53,371 bases of DNA from Oscillospiraceae bacterium (GCA_028697255.1 JAQVFM010000006.1:1-53371), one strand, 5' to 3'. Numbered from the stretch's first letter, positions 15,503-24,011 are shown. Program-made: numbers and translations. The notes: generated by a model from the sequence alone, not told the origin.

Positions 15503-16006
15503 ATGCAAAAGAAAATCAGCAAAATTCCTTTTAAGGGAACGGCTGAGCAGGAACAAAAGCTAAAGGAGGTTATCGATAAATACTGTGACGACCAAAGCAG
15601 GTTGATGATGGTTATGCAGGAGGCACAGGATATTTACGGTTATTTGCCGTTTGAGGTGCAGCTGATGATAGCCGACGGTATGAATGTACCGCTTGAAAAA
15701 GTATACGGAATTGCCACATTTTATTCTCAATTTTCACTGTCTCCCAAGGGGGATTACGACATATCCGTATGTATGGGCACTGCTTGTTATGTAAAGGGCG
15801 CCGGTGAAATCTTTGAAAGAATAAGCCAAAAGCTTGGAATCGGAGCCGACGAATGCACAGAGGACGGCAAGTTTTCGATTACCGCATGCCGTTGTATTGG
15901 TGCCTGCGGCCTTGCCCCTGTAATGACAATAAACGACGATGTTTACGGACGCCTTACACCGGATGATGTAGACGATATTCTTGCAAAATATGCCAATAAG
16001 GCATGA
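15503..16006 (+). CDS. hydC: [FeFe]-hydrogenase subunit gamma, NuoE-like
   Basis: This is the small NuoE-like subunit of an NAD-linked, probably electron-bifurcating, cytosolic [FeFe] hydrogenase. The 167-residue protein has a helical N-terminus and a thioredoxin-like domain binding one [2Fe-2S] cluster through CMGTACYVKG and CRCIGACGLAP (Cx4C...Cx3C). GGAGG stands before the ATG at 15503. Its stop overlaps the next gene's start (ATGA). As first gene of the operon it follows the Rex operator directly. The gene name follows the HydABC convention; nuoE is the homologous complex I name. Confidence 0.92.
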   Translation: MQKKISKIPFKGTAEQEQKLKEVIDKYCDDQSRLMMVMQEAQDIYGYLPFEVQLMIADGMNVPLEKVYGIATFYSQFSLSPKGDYDISVCMGTACYVKGAGEIFERISQKLGIGADECTEDGKFSITACRCIGACGLAPVMTINDDVYGRLTPDDVDDILAKYANKA

Positions 16007-16548
16007 GAGAGCTTTCATTATATATTCTTGACATAGCGCAGAATTCTCTTGCCGCCGGTGCATGCGAGATTAAGATCTCGGTTGTCGAGGATACAAACAA
16101 CGACAGACTGACAATCAAAATCGCCGACAACGGCAGTGGCATGACTCAAACGCAGAAAAGGCAGGCAGCCGACCCGTTTTATACAACAAGAACGACGCGC
16201 AAGGTTGGTTTGGGAATACCGCTTTTACGTATGGCGGCCGAACAAACCGGCGGTCGGGTTGAAATTATATCAAAGCCGGGCAAGGGTACAACACTAACAG
16301 CGGAATTTGTTCGTTCGCATATTGATTGTCTACCTCTCGGAGATGTGGTGTCTACCTTAATGGTGTTGATAAGAACCAGACCGGACGTAGATATCTATTA
16401 TAAAAGGGTTTTGGACAGCCGTTCTTATGTGGTTGATACCCGCAAGTTTAAAGAAATTCTCGGTGATGTGCCGCTTAATAATCCCGATGTTTCGGTCTGG
16501 GTCGAAAGTTATTTAAGAGAACATGAAATTCAGCTTGCCGGTCATTGA
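16003..16548 (+). CDS. Stand-alone HATPase_c protein in the hydrogenase operon
   Basis: The 181-residue protein is an isolated GHKL ATP-binding domain: N box in LDIAQNSLAAGA, G1 box DNGSGM, DPFYTTR and G2 box GLGIPLL, all within the first 90 residues. It has no dimerisation helix, no phospho-accepting histidine and no membrane segment, so it is not a complete sensor kinase. About 75 further residues (from about 108) are unlike known domains that I can name. It overlaps hydC by 4 bp and precedes the ferredoxin-like gene. Similar proteins occur in hydABC clusters of other Clostridia; the role is unknown, perhaps an anti-sigma-like or partner-switching regulator, or an assembly ATPase. Confidence 0.82.
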   Translation: MRELSLYILDIAQNSLAAGACEIKISVVEDTNNDRLTIKIADNGSGMTQTQKRQAADPFYTTRTTRKVGLGIPLLRMAAEQTGGRVEIISKPGKGTTLTAEFVRSHIDCLPLGDVVSTLMVLIRTRPDVDIYYKRVLDSRSYVVDTRKFKEILGDVPLNNPDVSVWVESYLREHEIQLAGH

Positions 16549-16579
16549 ATACCGGATTAATAATTAGGAGGTAACAATT

Positions 16580-16951
16580 GTGAAAACATTAGCTGAGCTT
16601 GAAGCTATTCGGGATAAAGCCCGTGAAAAAATGAATATTCGCAACAATAACAGCGAAGCTATCCGCGTTGTTGTCGGCATGGCAACATGCGGTATCGCAG
16701 CGGGCGCACGCCCGGTACTAAACGCGTTTGCCGAAGAAGTGGCAAAACGCCGTCTTGAAAATGTCGTGGTAAATCAAACAGGGTGTATCGGAATGTGCCA
16801 GTTCGAGCCGATTGTCGAAGTGCTGGTGCCCGGCCACGAAAAGGTTACATATGCAAAGGTTACGCCCGACAAGGTCGCACGTATAGTAGTCGACCATATT
16901 GTTAACGGTAACCCGGTGATGGAATACACAATCGGACACATAATGAAATAG
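16580..16951 (+). CDS. Thioredoxin-like [2Fe-2S] ferredoxin of the hydrogenase operon
   Basis: The 123-residue protein resembles the thioredoxin-like ferredoxin domain found at the N-terminus of HydB. It carries VGMATCGIAAGARPV and VNQTGCIGMCQFEPIVEV, that is three of the four expected cluster cysteines; the second cysteine of the first pair is replaced by a small residue. This three-cysteine pattern appears to be general for this operon member, as far as I recall. It may bind a cluster with another ligand or act as a scaffold. AGGAGG precedes the GTG/ATG region, and 20 bp separate it from hydB. Confidence 0.82.
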   Translation: MKTLAELEAIRDKAREKMNIRNNNSEAIRVVVGMATCGIAAGARPVLNAFAEEVAKRRLENVVVNQTGCIGMCQFEPIVEVLVPGHEKVTYAKVTPDKVARIVVDHIVNGNPVMEYTIGHIMK

Positions 16952-16971
16952 GCGGGGGAGGCAGATATTCG

Positions 16972-18759
16972 ATGGTTCGTTCTCATGTACTTGTTTGCGG
17001 CGGTACAGGCTGCACATCATCAAACAGCCTTAAGATAATTGAGGCTTTGGAAAAAGAAATAAATAAGCAGGGACTGACTGACGAGGTCAAGGTTGTACAA
17101 ACCGGTTGTTTCGGACTTTGTGCGCTTGGTCCCGTGATGATTGTTTATCCCGAGGGATGCTTTTATTCAATGGTCAAGGTTGAGGATATACCTGAAATTG
17201 TGTCAGAGCATCTTCTTAAGGGACGCATTGTTACCCGCCTTTTATATGACGAAACGGTTGGCAAGGATGAAATTAAGTCGCTTAACGAAACCGACTTTTA
17301 TAAAAAGCAGGTTCGCGTCGCACTTCGCAACTGCGGCGTTATTGATCCCGAATCAATAGAAGAATATATTGCATATGACGGTTATATGGCTTTGGCAAAG
17401 TGCCTTACGGAATACACGCCCGAGCAGGTTATTAAAATTGTTTCTGATTCCGGGCTTCGCGGACGGGGTGGCGGTGGATTTCCGACCGGTCGCAAATGGG
17501 CATTGACCGCACCAAATAAGGCGCCGCAGAAATACGTCGTCTGCAATGCCGACGAGGGTGACCCGGGCGCGTTTATGGATCGTTCGGTGCTTGAGGGAGA
17601 CCCCCACGCTATTATTGAGGCAATGGCTATTGCCGGTTATGCGATAGGTGCAACAAAGGGTTTTGTTTATGTCCGTGCCGAATATCCTATTGCTGTTAAG
17701 CGTTTGCAGATTGCGATTGATAAAGCGCGCGAGTATGGTCTTTTGGGAAAGAATATTTTAGGCTCCGGCTTTGATTTTGATATGGAAATCCGTCTTGGTG
17801 CAGGAGCATTCGTATGCGGTGAGGAAACCGCACTAATGACTTCAATTGAGGGCAACCGCGGCGAGCCGCGCCCGCGCCCGCCGTATCCTGCAGTCAAGGG
17901 ATTATTCGGTATGCCTACGGTCGAAAACAATGTTGAGACACTTGCAAATATTCCGCAGATTATACTGCGTGGCCCCGAATGGTTTTCCTCAATGGGCACC
18001 GAAAAGTCAAAGGGAACAAAGGTGTTCGCTTTGGGCGGCAAAATCAAGCATACCGGTCTTGTCGAGATACCGATGGGTACGACGCTGCGTGAAGTTGTTG
18101 AGGAAATCGGCGGCGGTATTCCGGGAGGTAAAAAATTTAAGGCTGCTCAAACCGGAGGTCCTTCAGGCGGCTGCATTCCGGCCGAGTTGTTTGATACCAA
18201 AATTGATTATGACAACCTGACAGAAATCGGGTGCATGATGGGCTCGGGTGGACTAATTGTAATGGATGAGGACACCTGCATGGTCGACATTGCAAAGTTT
18301 TTTCTCGAATTTACGGTCGATGAGTCGTGCGGCAAATGTACGCCATGCCGTGTAGGCACCAAACGCCTGCTTGAAAAGCTTGAAAAAATAACAAGCGGCA
18401 ACGGCACGATGCAGGATATTGATGAATTAGAAGAGCTTTGCAATTTCATTAAGGAAAATTCTCTTTGTGGTTTGGGTCAAACTGCACCAAATCCTGTGCT
18501 GTCAACTCTGCGATTCTTCCGTGATGAATACATATCCCACGTAAAAGACAAAAAATGTCCCGCCGGTGTTTGTAAATCGCTGATGAGTTATGTGATTATC
18601 GCAGACAAGTGCAAGGGTTGTACGGCATGTGTTCGTGTATGTCCTGTCGGGGCTATTTCGGGCAGTGTAAAACAACCGCATGTAATTGACGATTCTAAAT
18701 GCATTAAATGCGGCGCTTGCATGGAAAAATGCAAATTCGGCGCCATTGTTAAACAATAA
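16972..18759 (+). CDS. hydB: [FeFe]-hydrogenase subunit beta, NuoF-like
   Basis: This subunit carries FMN and the NAD(H) site and is where electrons split or join between NADH and ferredoxin. The 595 residues read: thioredoxin-like [2Fe-2S] domain (C9, C14, C46, C50), NuoF core with GRGGGGFPTGRKW and the NAD-binding GDPGAFMDRSVLEGDPH, SLBB domain, cluster motif SCGKCTPCRVGTKR, and a C-terminal two-cluster ferredoxin (CKGCTACVRVCPVG, CIKCGACMEKCKFG). This composite layout is that of HydB in trimeric hydrogenases rather than respiratory NuoF. The ATG at 16972 follows GGGGGAGG; 17 bp separate it from hydA. Confidence 0.95.
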   Translation: MVRSHVLVCGGTGCTSSNSLKIIEALEKEINKQGLTDEVKVVQTGCFGLCALGPVMIVYPEGCFYSMVKVEDIPEIVSEHLLKGRIVTRLLYDETVGKDEIKSLNETDFYKKQVRVALRNCGVIDPESIEEYIAYDGYMALAKCLTEYTPEQVIKIVSDSGLRGRGGGGFPTGRKWALTAPNKAPQKYVVCNADEGDPGAFMDRSVLEGDPHAIIEAMAIAGYAIGATKGFVYVRAEYPIAVKRLQIAIDKAREYGLLGKNILGSGFDFDMEIRLGAGAFVCGEETALMTSIEGNRGEPRPRPPYPAVKGLFGMPTVENNVETLANIPQIILRGPEWFSSMGTEKSKGTKVFALGGKIKHTGLVEIPMGTTLREVVEEIGGGIPGGKKFKAAQTGGPSGGCIPAELFDTKIDYDNLTEIGCMMGSGGLIVMDEDTCMVDIAKFFLEFTVDESCGKCTPCRVGTKRLLEKLEKITSGNGTMQDIDELEELCNFIKENSLCGLGQTAPNPVLSTLRFFRDEYISHVKDKKCPAGVCKSLMSYVIIADKCKGCTACVRVCPVGAISGSVKQPHVIDDSKCIKCGACMEKCKFGAIVKQ

Positions 18760-18776
18760 GAAAGGAGTACGCTGAA

Positions 18777-20519
18777 ATGGAAATGATTAATTGCAAAATA
18801 AACGGAATAGCTGTCAGCGTGCCCAAGGGCGCAACCATTCTTGAAGCTGCCCGCGAGGCCGGTGTCGATATACCGACGCTGTGCTATCTTAAGGAAATCA
18901 ATGAAATCGGTGCTTGCCGCATTTGCGTTGTTGAAGCCACCGGTGCACGCGGACTTGTTACCGCTTGCGTTTATCCCGTGACCGAGGGTATGGAAGTCAA
19001 GACAAATACACCTAAAGTGCAAAATGCACGCAAAATTAATTTAGAGCTTATATTATCAACGCACGAAAAGAAATGCCTGTCCTGTGTTCGTTCTCAGGAC
19101 TGCGAGCTTCAGACACTGTGCCGTGATTACGGCGTTGAGGATTCGGGCAAATACGATGGCTTTAAGCCTCAGTATGAACTGGATTTGTCGGCTCCCCATC
19201 TTGTAAGGGACAACAATAAATGTATTCTTTGCCGCCGCTGTGTTGCCGCATGTGAGAAGCAATATGTGCATGTTATAGGCGCAAACGATCGCGGTATTGA
19301 CACTCATATCGGAACGCCGTTTGAAAAGCAGCTGGATGACGTGCCCTGCGTTTCCTGCGGTCAGTGCACGGTTGTATGTCCGACCGGCGCACTCAGAGAG
19401 AAAGATAACACTGATGAGGTTTGGGAGGCTATTGCCGACCCGTCCAAGCATGTAGTTGTGCAGACAGCGCCTTCGATCAGGGCAACGCTTGGTGAGTGTT
19501 TTGGCATGCCCATAGGCACAAATGTTGAGGGCAAAATGGTCGCTGCATTGCGCAGGCTCGGGTTTGACAAGGTTTTTGATACCGACTTCGGCGCCGACTT
19601 GACAATAGTTGAAGAAGCGACCGAATTTATTGACAGAGTTAAAAACGGTGGCGTTCTGCCAATGATTACATCCTGTTCTCCCGGATGGGTAAAGTTTGCC
19701 GAGTATTATTATCCCGAGCTTTTGGAGCATCTGTCATCATGCAAGTCGCCGCAGCAGATGGTAGGCGCGGTTATAAAGACATACTATGCCCAGAAGAATA
19801 ATATCGATCCAAACGATATTGTGGTTGTATCGATTATGCCGTGTACAGCCAAAAAGTTTGAAGTTGGGCGCGATGATCAAAGTGCGGCCGGTGTACCCGA
19901 TGTCGATATTGCACTGACTACCCGAGAACTCGGCCGTATGATTATGCGTGCCGGAATAGACTTTGTAAACCTGCCTGACGAGCAGTTTGACAACCCGCTG
20001 TCTGATGATACGGGCGCGGCAGTCATATTTGGTTCGACCGGCGGTGTTATGGAAGCAGCGCTTCGCACTGCAAATGACTTGCTGACCGGCAAGGACAACA
20101 AGGATGTCGAGTACAAGGAAGTGCGCGGAACGGCCGGATTAAAAGAGGCAGTATACAACATTGCGGGCATTGAAGTAAAGGTTGCAGTAGCAAGCGGTAT
20201 CGAAAATGCAAATTATATTATGAGCCGAATTAAGGACGGCACCGCAGATTGGCATTTTATTGAGATTATGTGTTGCCCGGGCGGATGTGTCAACGGCGGT
20301 GGGCAGCCCCTGCAGCCAGCTTCGGTTAGAAATTTTGTCGATCTCACGTCACTTCGCGCCAAAGCGCTTTATGAGCAGGACAAGGCAATGAAGATACGTA
20401 AATCACATAAATCTCCCGCAATTAAGAAAGTATATGAAGAATTTTTCGAAAAATATGGCAGCCACAAGGCTCATGAAATCCTTCATACAAGCTATGTGGG
20501 GCGTAAAAAATACCGTTAA
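18777..20519 (+). CDS. hydA: [FeFe]-hydrogenase catalytic subunit alpha
   Basis: It carries the H-cluster that makes or oxidises H2. In the 580 residues: plant-type [2Fe-2S] cysteines C36, C47, C50, C64; His-Cys cluster H96, C100, C103, C109; two [4Fe-4S] sites (C149-C159 and C191-C201); then the H-cluster motifs TSCSPGW (298-304), MPCTAKK (354-360) and MCCPGGC (498-504), giving C300, C356, C500 and C504. A C-terminal small-subunit-like tail with YEEFFEKYGSHKAHEILHTSY follows. The combination with HydB and HydC defines the group often called A3, usually bifurcating with NADH and ferredoxin. The maturases hydE, hydF and hydG are not in this window. A strong hairpin ends the operon. Confidence 0.96.
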   Translation: MEMINCKINGIAVSVPKGATILEAAREAGVDIPTLCYLKEINEIGACRICVVEATGARGLVTACVYPVTEGMEVKTNTPKVQNARKINLELILSTHEKKCLSCVRSQDCELQTLCRDYGVEDSGKYDGFKPQYELDLSAPHLVRDNNKCILCRRCVAACEKQYVHVIGANDRGIDTHIGTPFEKQLDDVPCVSCGQCTVVCPTGALREKDNTDEVWEAIADPSKHVVVQTAPSIRATLGECFGMPIGTNVEGKMVAALRRLGFDKVFDTDFGADLTIVEEATEFIDRVKNGGVLPMITSCSPGWVKFAEYYYPELLEHLSSCKSPQQMVGAVIKTYYAQKNNIDPNDIVVVSIMPCTAKKFEVGRDDQSAAGVPDVDIALTTRELGRMIMRAGIDFVNLPDEQFDNPLSDDTGAAVIFGSTGGVMEAALRTANDLLTGKDNKDVEYKEVRGTAGLKEAVYNIAGIEVKVAVASGIENANYIMSRIKDGTADWHFIEIMCCPGGCVNGGGQPLQPASVRNFVDLTSLRAKALYEQDKAMKIRKSHKSPAIKKVYEEFFEKYGSHKAHEILHTSYVGRKKYR

Positions 20520-20525
20520 GCAAGG

Positions 20526-20560
20526 TTTAAGCGGCCGCGAAATCGCGGCCACTTAAGTTT
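20526..20560 (+). terminator. Terminator of the hydrogenase operon
   Basis: TTAAGCGGCCGCGA pairs with TCGCGGCCACTTAA (one C/A mismatch) around a tight loop and is followed by GTTTT. It lies 7 bp past the hydA stop. Confidence 0.8.
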
Positions 20561-20593
20561 TGCAATACTTAAAAAATCCTCGTGCCTGATGCC

Positions 20594-20622
20594 TTGATTT
20601 TTTAATCATTAGCGTGTATAAT
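20594..20622 (+). promoter_or_regulatory. Promoter of the SRP RNA
   Basis: TTGATT (20594-20599), a 17-bp spacer and TATAAT (20617-20622) form a near-consensus vegetative promoter. Transcription would begin near 20628. Confidence 0.85.
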
Positions 20623-20627
20623 ATCTG

Positions 20628-20774
20628 TCGAACGTGTGCTTTGGTGCATACGGACGGACGGGTCCTGTGCGACGGCGCGCCGTGAACCATGTCAGGCGGG
20701 GAACCGAGCAGCATTAAGCGGATGTCGCTGTGCGCCGCAGTAAACCTGTCGGTCCGTATGCCCGAGGGCATACG
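20628..20774 (+). ncRNA. ffs: Signal recognition particle RNA, small bacterial type
   Basis: The RNA scaffold of the SRP, which with Ffh targets nascent membrane proteins. The conserved domain IV is clear: GTCAGG (20691-20696), a CGG-GGAA-CCG tetraloop stem, then AGCAGC (20707-20712). The long closing stem pairs GCATACGGAC (20646-20655) with GTCCGTATGC (20752-20761), giving a body of about 116 nt with no room for an Alu domain. Its place directly before dnaX is the usual Firmicutes order. The 3' arm of the closing stem is also the 5' arm of the terminator hairpin, so the two folds exclude each other; the exact 3' end is uncertain. Confidence 0.92.
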
Positions 20775-20781
20775 TTTTTTT
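20755..20781 (+). terminator. Terminator of the SRP RNA
   Basis: CGTATGCCC-GA-GGGCATACG followed by TTTTTTT. It begins inside the 3' arm of the SRP RNA closing stem, just before the dnaX ribosome-binding site AAAGGAGG. Confidence 0.88.
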
Positions 20782-20798
20782 AAAAAAGGAGGACTTGC

Positions 20799-22442
20799 AT
20801 GTATCAGGTGCTGTACCGCAAATGGCGGCCACAACGTTTTTCCGATGTTTACGGACAGAATTTGATTACCGCAACGCTTAAAAACGAGCTGCGCACCGGA
20901 CGAATTGCCCATGCATATCTTTTTACCGGCTCGCGCGGCACCGGAAAGACCTCCTGCGCCAAAATACTTGCAAAGGCGGTAAATTGCCTTGATCTCCAAG
21001 ATGGTGATCCATGCAATCAATGCACCAATTGCCGCGGCATTGATGACGGAGTTATTCTTGACATTGTCGAAATGGACGCTGCATCAAACAGAGGCATTGA
21101 TAATATGCGCGATTTACGCGAAGAGGTTAATTTCACCCCATCGGTTGTACGATATCGCGTATATATTATTGACGAAGTCCATATGTTAACTTCGGAAGCA
21201 TTTAATGCACTGCTTAAGACTCTTGAGGAGCCGCCCGCGCATGTTATTTTTGTGCTGGCCACAACCGAGGTGCACAAGCTGCCATCAACTATTAAATCAC
21301 GCTGTCAGCGTTTTGACTTTCAGCGTATTCTGCCTGAGGATATTGCCGCACGAATACAGTTTATTGCCCAGCACGAGGATTTTAGTGTTACCGACGATGC
21401 GGCACTTTTGATTGCAAAACTGGCCGATGGCGGTATGCGAGATGCACTTTCGATGCTTGATCAATGCATTACGCAAACAAAAAGCGTGACGGTCGACACT
21501 GTTTCGGATACGGCTGGGCTTGCCGGGCATGATCACCTTTTTGATTTTTCAAAAGCTATTAAGACTGGTGATGCGGGCAATGCCATAGCTTTGGTCGGCA
21601 AGCTTTATAATGCGTCGCGCGACATGGAACGTCTTTGTTCCGAGCTAATTGATTTTTATCGAAGTCTGATGATTGTTAAAAGTGTTCCCAAGCCTGACCG
21701 CTTAATCGTTGCATCTCCATCCGAGCTTGAAAGCCTGCAAAAGCATGCCGACGAATATGAGCTTACTGAAATTATGTACTGTATGGACACTCTGCAACGA
21801 ACTTTTGAAAGCATTAAGGCGGGTGCGTCACGCCGTGTTGCGATGGAAATGGCGATGTTGCGTTTGTGCTCGCCCGAACTTAGCGACGACAAAAGCTCAT
21901 TGCTCCGTCGTGTACAGGCTATCGAATCTGCGCTTAAAGCCGGCGCAAGGGTTCCGGCAGCACAGTCCGCACAACAGCTGCAGACCGTGCAAAAGACCGA
22001 TAAAAAGACCGATAAAGGTTTAATAGAGCATAAGCCCAAACAACAATTAAATCCTGCTACTGTACCGACCGACAATACAGATAAGGGCAGTGACACCGGC
22101 AAGGATGAAGGTATAGCAAAAGAAACCGAATTTTCCGGCTGGGATCAGGTTGTTGAAATTCTATATACAACCTGCCCTCCGCTTCACGGTGTTTTACAGG
22201 ATTCAACTGCATGCATACGCGGGGATTTCATATTGATTGAAACCGATAATGAAATGTTTAAATCACTTGTTACGCGAAACGGCAATAAAAGGATACTTGC
22301 CGACGCGATTAAAAGCGTAACGGGTCGGTCATATCGAATAGGCATTAAGAAAAAGTCGGCTGCAAAGCAGGAATTTGCTGATCCACTGTCTGCATTTATA
22401 CGCGATAGCCGTAATATGGGCATAAATCTTGAAGTTGAGTAA
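20799..22442 (+). CDS. dnaX: DNA polymerase III subunit gamma/tau
   Basis: This is the clamp-loader ATPase that organises the replisome. The 547-residue protein has the Walker A loop GSRGTGKTSCAKILAKA, a zinc module beginning at CLDLQDGDPCNQCTNC, Walker B DEVHMLT, sensor/arginine-finger regions (TIKSRCQRF) and the domain III region. After about residue 380 it becomes a low-complexity linker (KTDKKTDKG, with a short DNA duplication) before a C-terminal tau-like domain. AAAGGAGG precedes the ATG. No slippery heptamer with a downstream hairpin was obvious, so a separate gamma form by frameshift is not claimed. It is followed by ybaB and recR as in most Firmicutes. Confidence 0.95.
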   Translation: MYQVLYRKWRPQRFSDVYGQNLITATLKNELRTGRIAHAYLFTGSRGTGKTSCAKILAKAVNCLDLQDGDPCNQCTNCRGIDDGVILDIVEMDAASNRGIDNMRDLREEVNFTPSVVRYRVYIIDEVHMLTSEAFNALLKTLEEPPAHVIFVLATTEVHKLPSTIKSRCQRFDFQRILPEDIAARIQFIAQHEDFSVTDDAALLIAKLADGGMRDALSMLDQCITQTKSVTVDTVSDTAGLAGHDHLFDFSKAIKTGDAGNAIALVGKLYNASRDMERLCSELIDFYRSLMIVKSVPKPDRLIVASPSELESLQKHADEYELTEIMYCMDTLQRTFESIKAGASRRVAMEMAMLRLCSPELSDDKSSLLRRVQAIESALKAGARVPAAQSAQQLQTVQKTDKKTDKGLIEHKPKQQLNPATVPTDNTDKGSDTGKDEGIAKETEFSGWDQVVEILYTTCPPLHGVLQDSTACIRGDFILIETDNEMFKSLVTRNGNKRILADAIKSVTGRSYRIGIKKKSAAKQEFADPLSAFIRDSRNMGINLEVE

Positions 22443-22451
22443 CATTTACGA

Positions 22452-22495
22452 AATGTGGGGGTGAACTGTGTTCACCCGTAAAATTATAAATTATA
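22452..22495 (+). repeat. Palindromic intergenic repeat, copy 3 (compensatory variant)
   Basis: GGGTGAAC-TGT-GTTCACCC (22459-22477) is the same element as copies 1, 2b and 5, but with C-to-T in the left arm and G-to-A in the right arm, so pairing is kept. It sits between dnaX and ybaB inside an otherwise compact operon. Confidence 0.8.
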
Positions 22496-22533
22496 TCGAT
22501 TATTTATTACTGTTATAAGGAGAGGAATATATA

Positions 22534-22884
22534 ATGAAAGCAAGACTTCCCCAGGGTTTTTCAAACAAAGGTCAGGGAAACATGAAAAATATGCTTAAGC
22601 AGGCACAAAAAATGCAGGAGGATATGGCGGCACTTCAATCCGAGCTTGATGCGCGTGAATACAGTGCATCGTCGGGTGGCGGGGCGGTGACGGCAACAGT
22701 GGACGGCAAACACTGCATTACTGCGCTTGAAATCAATCCCGAGGTAGTCGATGCCGATGATGTCGAGATGCTCGCAGATTTAATAATGGCGGCGGTTAAC
22801 GAGGCTATTAGAAAAGCTGTTGAAACATCTGAAAACGAAATGGCAAAAATTTCTGCCGGGTTTTCTATTCCGGGGATGTTTTAA
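22534..22884 (+). CDS. YbaB/EbfC family nucleoid-associated protein
   Basis: This small DNA-binding protein forms dimers with a tweezer shape and coats DNA. The 116-residue protein shows NMLKQAQKMQEDMAALQSELDA, then a central beta region (GGGAVTATVDGKHCITALEINPEVVD) and a C-terminal helix. Its place between dnaX and recR is the conserved order. It has an N-terminal tail of about 20 residues (MKARLPQGFSNKGQGN) before the family core; an in-frame ATG at MKNMLKQ (22582) is an alternative start, but AAGGAGAGG supports 22534. The stop is 2 bp before recR. Confidence 0.93.
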   Translation: MKARLPQGFSNKGQGNMKNMLKQAQKMQEDMAALQSELDAREYSASSGGGAVTATVDGKHCITALEINPEVVDADDVEMLADLIMAAVNEAIRKAVETSENEMAKISAGFSIPGMF

Positions 22885-22886
22885 TC

Positions 22887-23486
22887 ATGTCTTATGTAGT
22901 GGCGCCGCTTGAGCGCCTTATAGAACAATTTGAGCGCCTGCCCGGCATCGGGCATAAAACGGCACAGAGACTGGCTTTTTTTCTGTTGAGTCTTCCGGAT
23001 AGCACCGCTGACGATTTTGTTGACGCGATAAAAGATGCACGAGAAAAAATTCGGGAATGCTCGGTATGCTGCAATCTTGCAGAAGATGAGCTGTGTCCCG
23101 TTTGTCGTTCTGTTACGCGCGATGCGTCCACAATATGCGTTGTTGAGGATGCACGCGATGTTATGGCGTTTGAGCGTACACGGGAGTACAAGGGTCTTTA
23201 CCATGTGCTGCACGGCACCATATCGCCGATGGATGGCATAGGTCCCGAACAGCTTCGTATAAAGCAGCTGCTTAAAAGGGTTGCCGATACCGAGGTTAAC
23301 GAGATAATTATGGCTACAAATCCCACGGTCGAGGGAGAAGCGACCGCGATGTATATAGCCAAGCTGCTTGCCCCCTTTGAAACCAAGGTTACACGGCTGG
23401 CATACGGCATACCTGTCGGCGGAGATTTGGAATATGCCGACGAAGTTACGCTTCGTCGTTCGCTTGAAGGGCGCAATGTGCTTTAA
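22887..23486 (+). CDS. recR: Recombination mediator RecR
   Basis: RecR works with RecO (and RecF) to load RecA at gaps. The 199-residue protein has the helix-hairpin-helix near LPGIGHKTAQRLAFFLL, the C4 zinc finger CSVCCNLAEDELCPVC and the Toprim domain with ICVVEDARDVMAFERTREYKGLYHVLHG. The length is standard. It starts 2 bp after ybaB and is followed by smpB within about 15 bp. Confidence 0.96.
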   Translation: MSYVVAPLERLIEQFERLPGIGHKTAQRLAFFLLSLPDSTADDFVDAIKDAREKIRECSVCCNLAEDELCPVCRSVTRDASTICVVEDARDVMAFERTREYKGLYHVLHGTISPMDGIGPEQLRIKQLLKRVADTEVNEIIMATNPTVEGEATAMYIAKLLAPFETKVTRLAYGIPVGGDLEYADEVTLRRSLEGRNVL

Positions 23487-23501
23487 TAAGGGGTGACCGT
23501 T

Positions 23502-23966
23502 TTGGCGACGGACAACATTAAGACCATTACAAAAAACAAAAAGGCATATCACGACTATTTTATTGAAGAAACAATGGAAGCCGGAATCGAGCTTTCGGGC
23601 ACAGAAGTCAAGTCTATAAGAAACGGTGCCGTAAACCTTAAGGACGCATGGTGTTCGATTGATGCGGGCGAAGTTTTTGTCAACGGTATGCATATAAGTC
23701 CTTATGAAAAGGGCAATATTTTTAACCGTGAGCCTACGCGTCCACGTCGTCTTTTGCTGCATAAAAAAGAAATTTTGCGTCTGTTTGGTAAAATGAAGCA
23801 GCAGGGATATACTCTTATACCGATTTCTCTTTATTTTAAAAATTCTCTTGTAAAGGTGCAGCTTGGTCTTTGTCGGGGCAAAAAGCTGTATGATAAACGG
23901 GAAGATGCTGCGCGCCGTGATATGAAACGCGAGGCCGAGCGTTATCTAAAAGAGCGAAATGCATGA
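23502..23966 (+). CDS. smpB: SsrA (tmRNA)-binding protein SmpB
   Basis: SmpB binds tmRNA and helps it rescue stalled ribosomes. Conserved features: [39 protein letters not shown], the [28 protein letters not shown] block and the basic [15 protein letters not shown] tail. The ORF track starts at the GTG at 23493, but AAGGGGTG would overlap it; a TTG at 23502 gives proper spacing and a start [10 protein letters not shown], so 154 residues is preferred. No ssrA gene was seen in the window. Confidence 0.94.
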   Translation: MATDNIKTITKNKKAYHDYFIEETMEAGIELSGTEVKSIRNGAVNLKDAWCSIDAGEVFVNGMHISPYEKGNIFNREPTRPRRLLLHKKEILRLFGKMKQQGYTLIPISLYFKNSLVKVQLGLCRGKKLYDKREDAARRDMKREAERYLKERNA

Positions 23967-24011
23967 TCGAGTCATTACAATATTTAATTTTGAATATGGA
24001 GGTTCCCGTAT

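Noticed and set aside
19056-19730. 224-residue minus-strand ORF opposite hydA
   Set aside because: It is a shadow of the hydrogenase gene; no ribosome-binding site or recognisable motif.
20799-22442. Programmed frameshift in dnaX
   Set aside because: The A-rich KTDKKTDKG region has no convincing slippery heptamer with a downstream hairpin, and Firmicutes usually make a single tau-like product.
22881-23762. 293-residue minus-strand ORF opposite recR and smpB
   Set aside because: It lies wholly antisense to two firm genes, shows no family motif, and is an open frame produced by their codon pattern.
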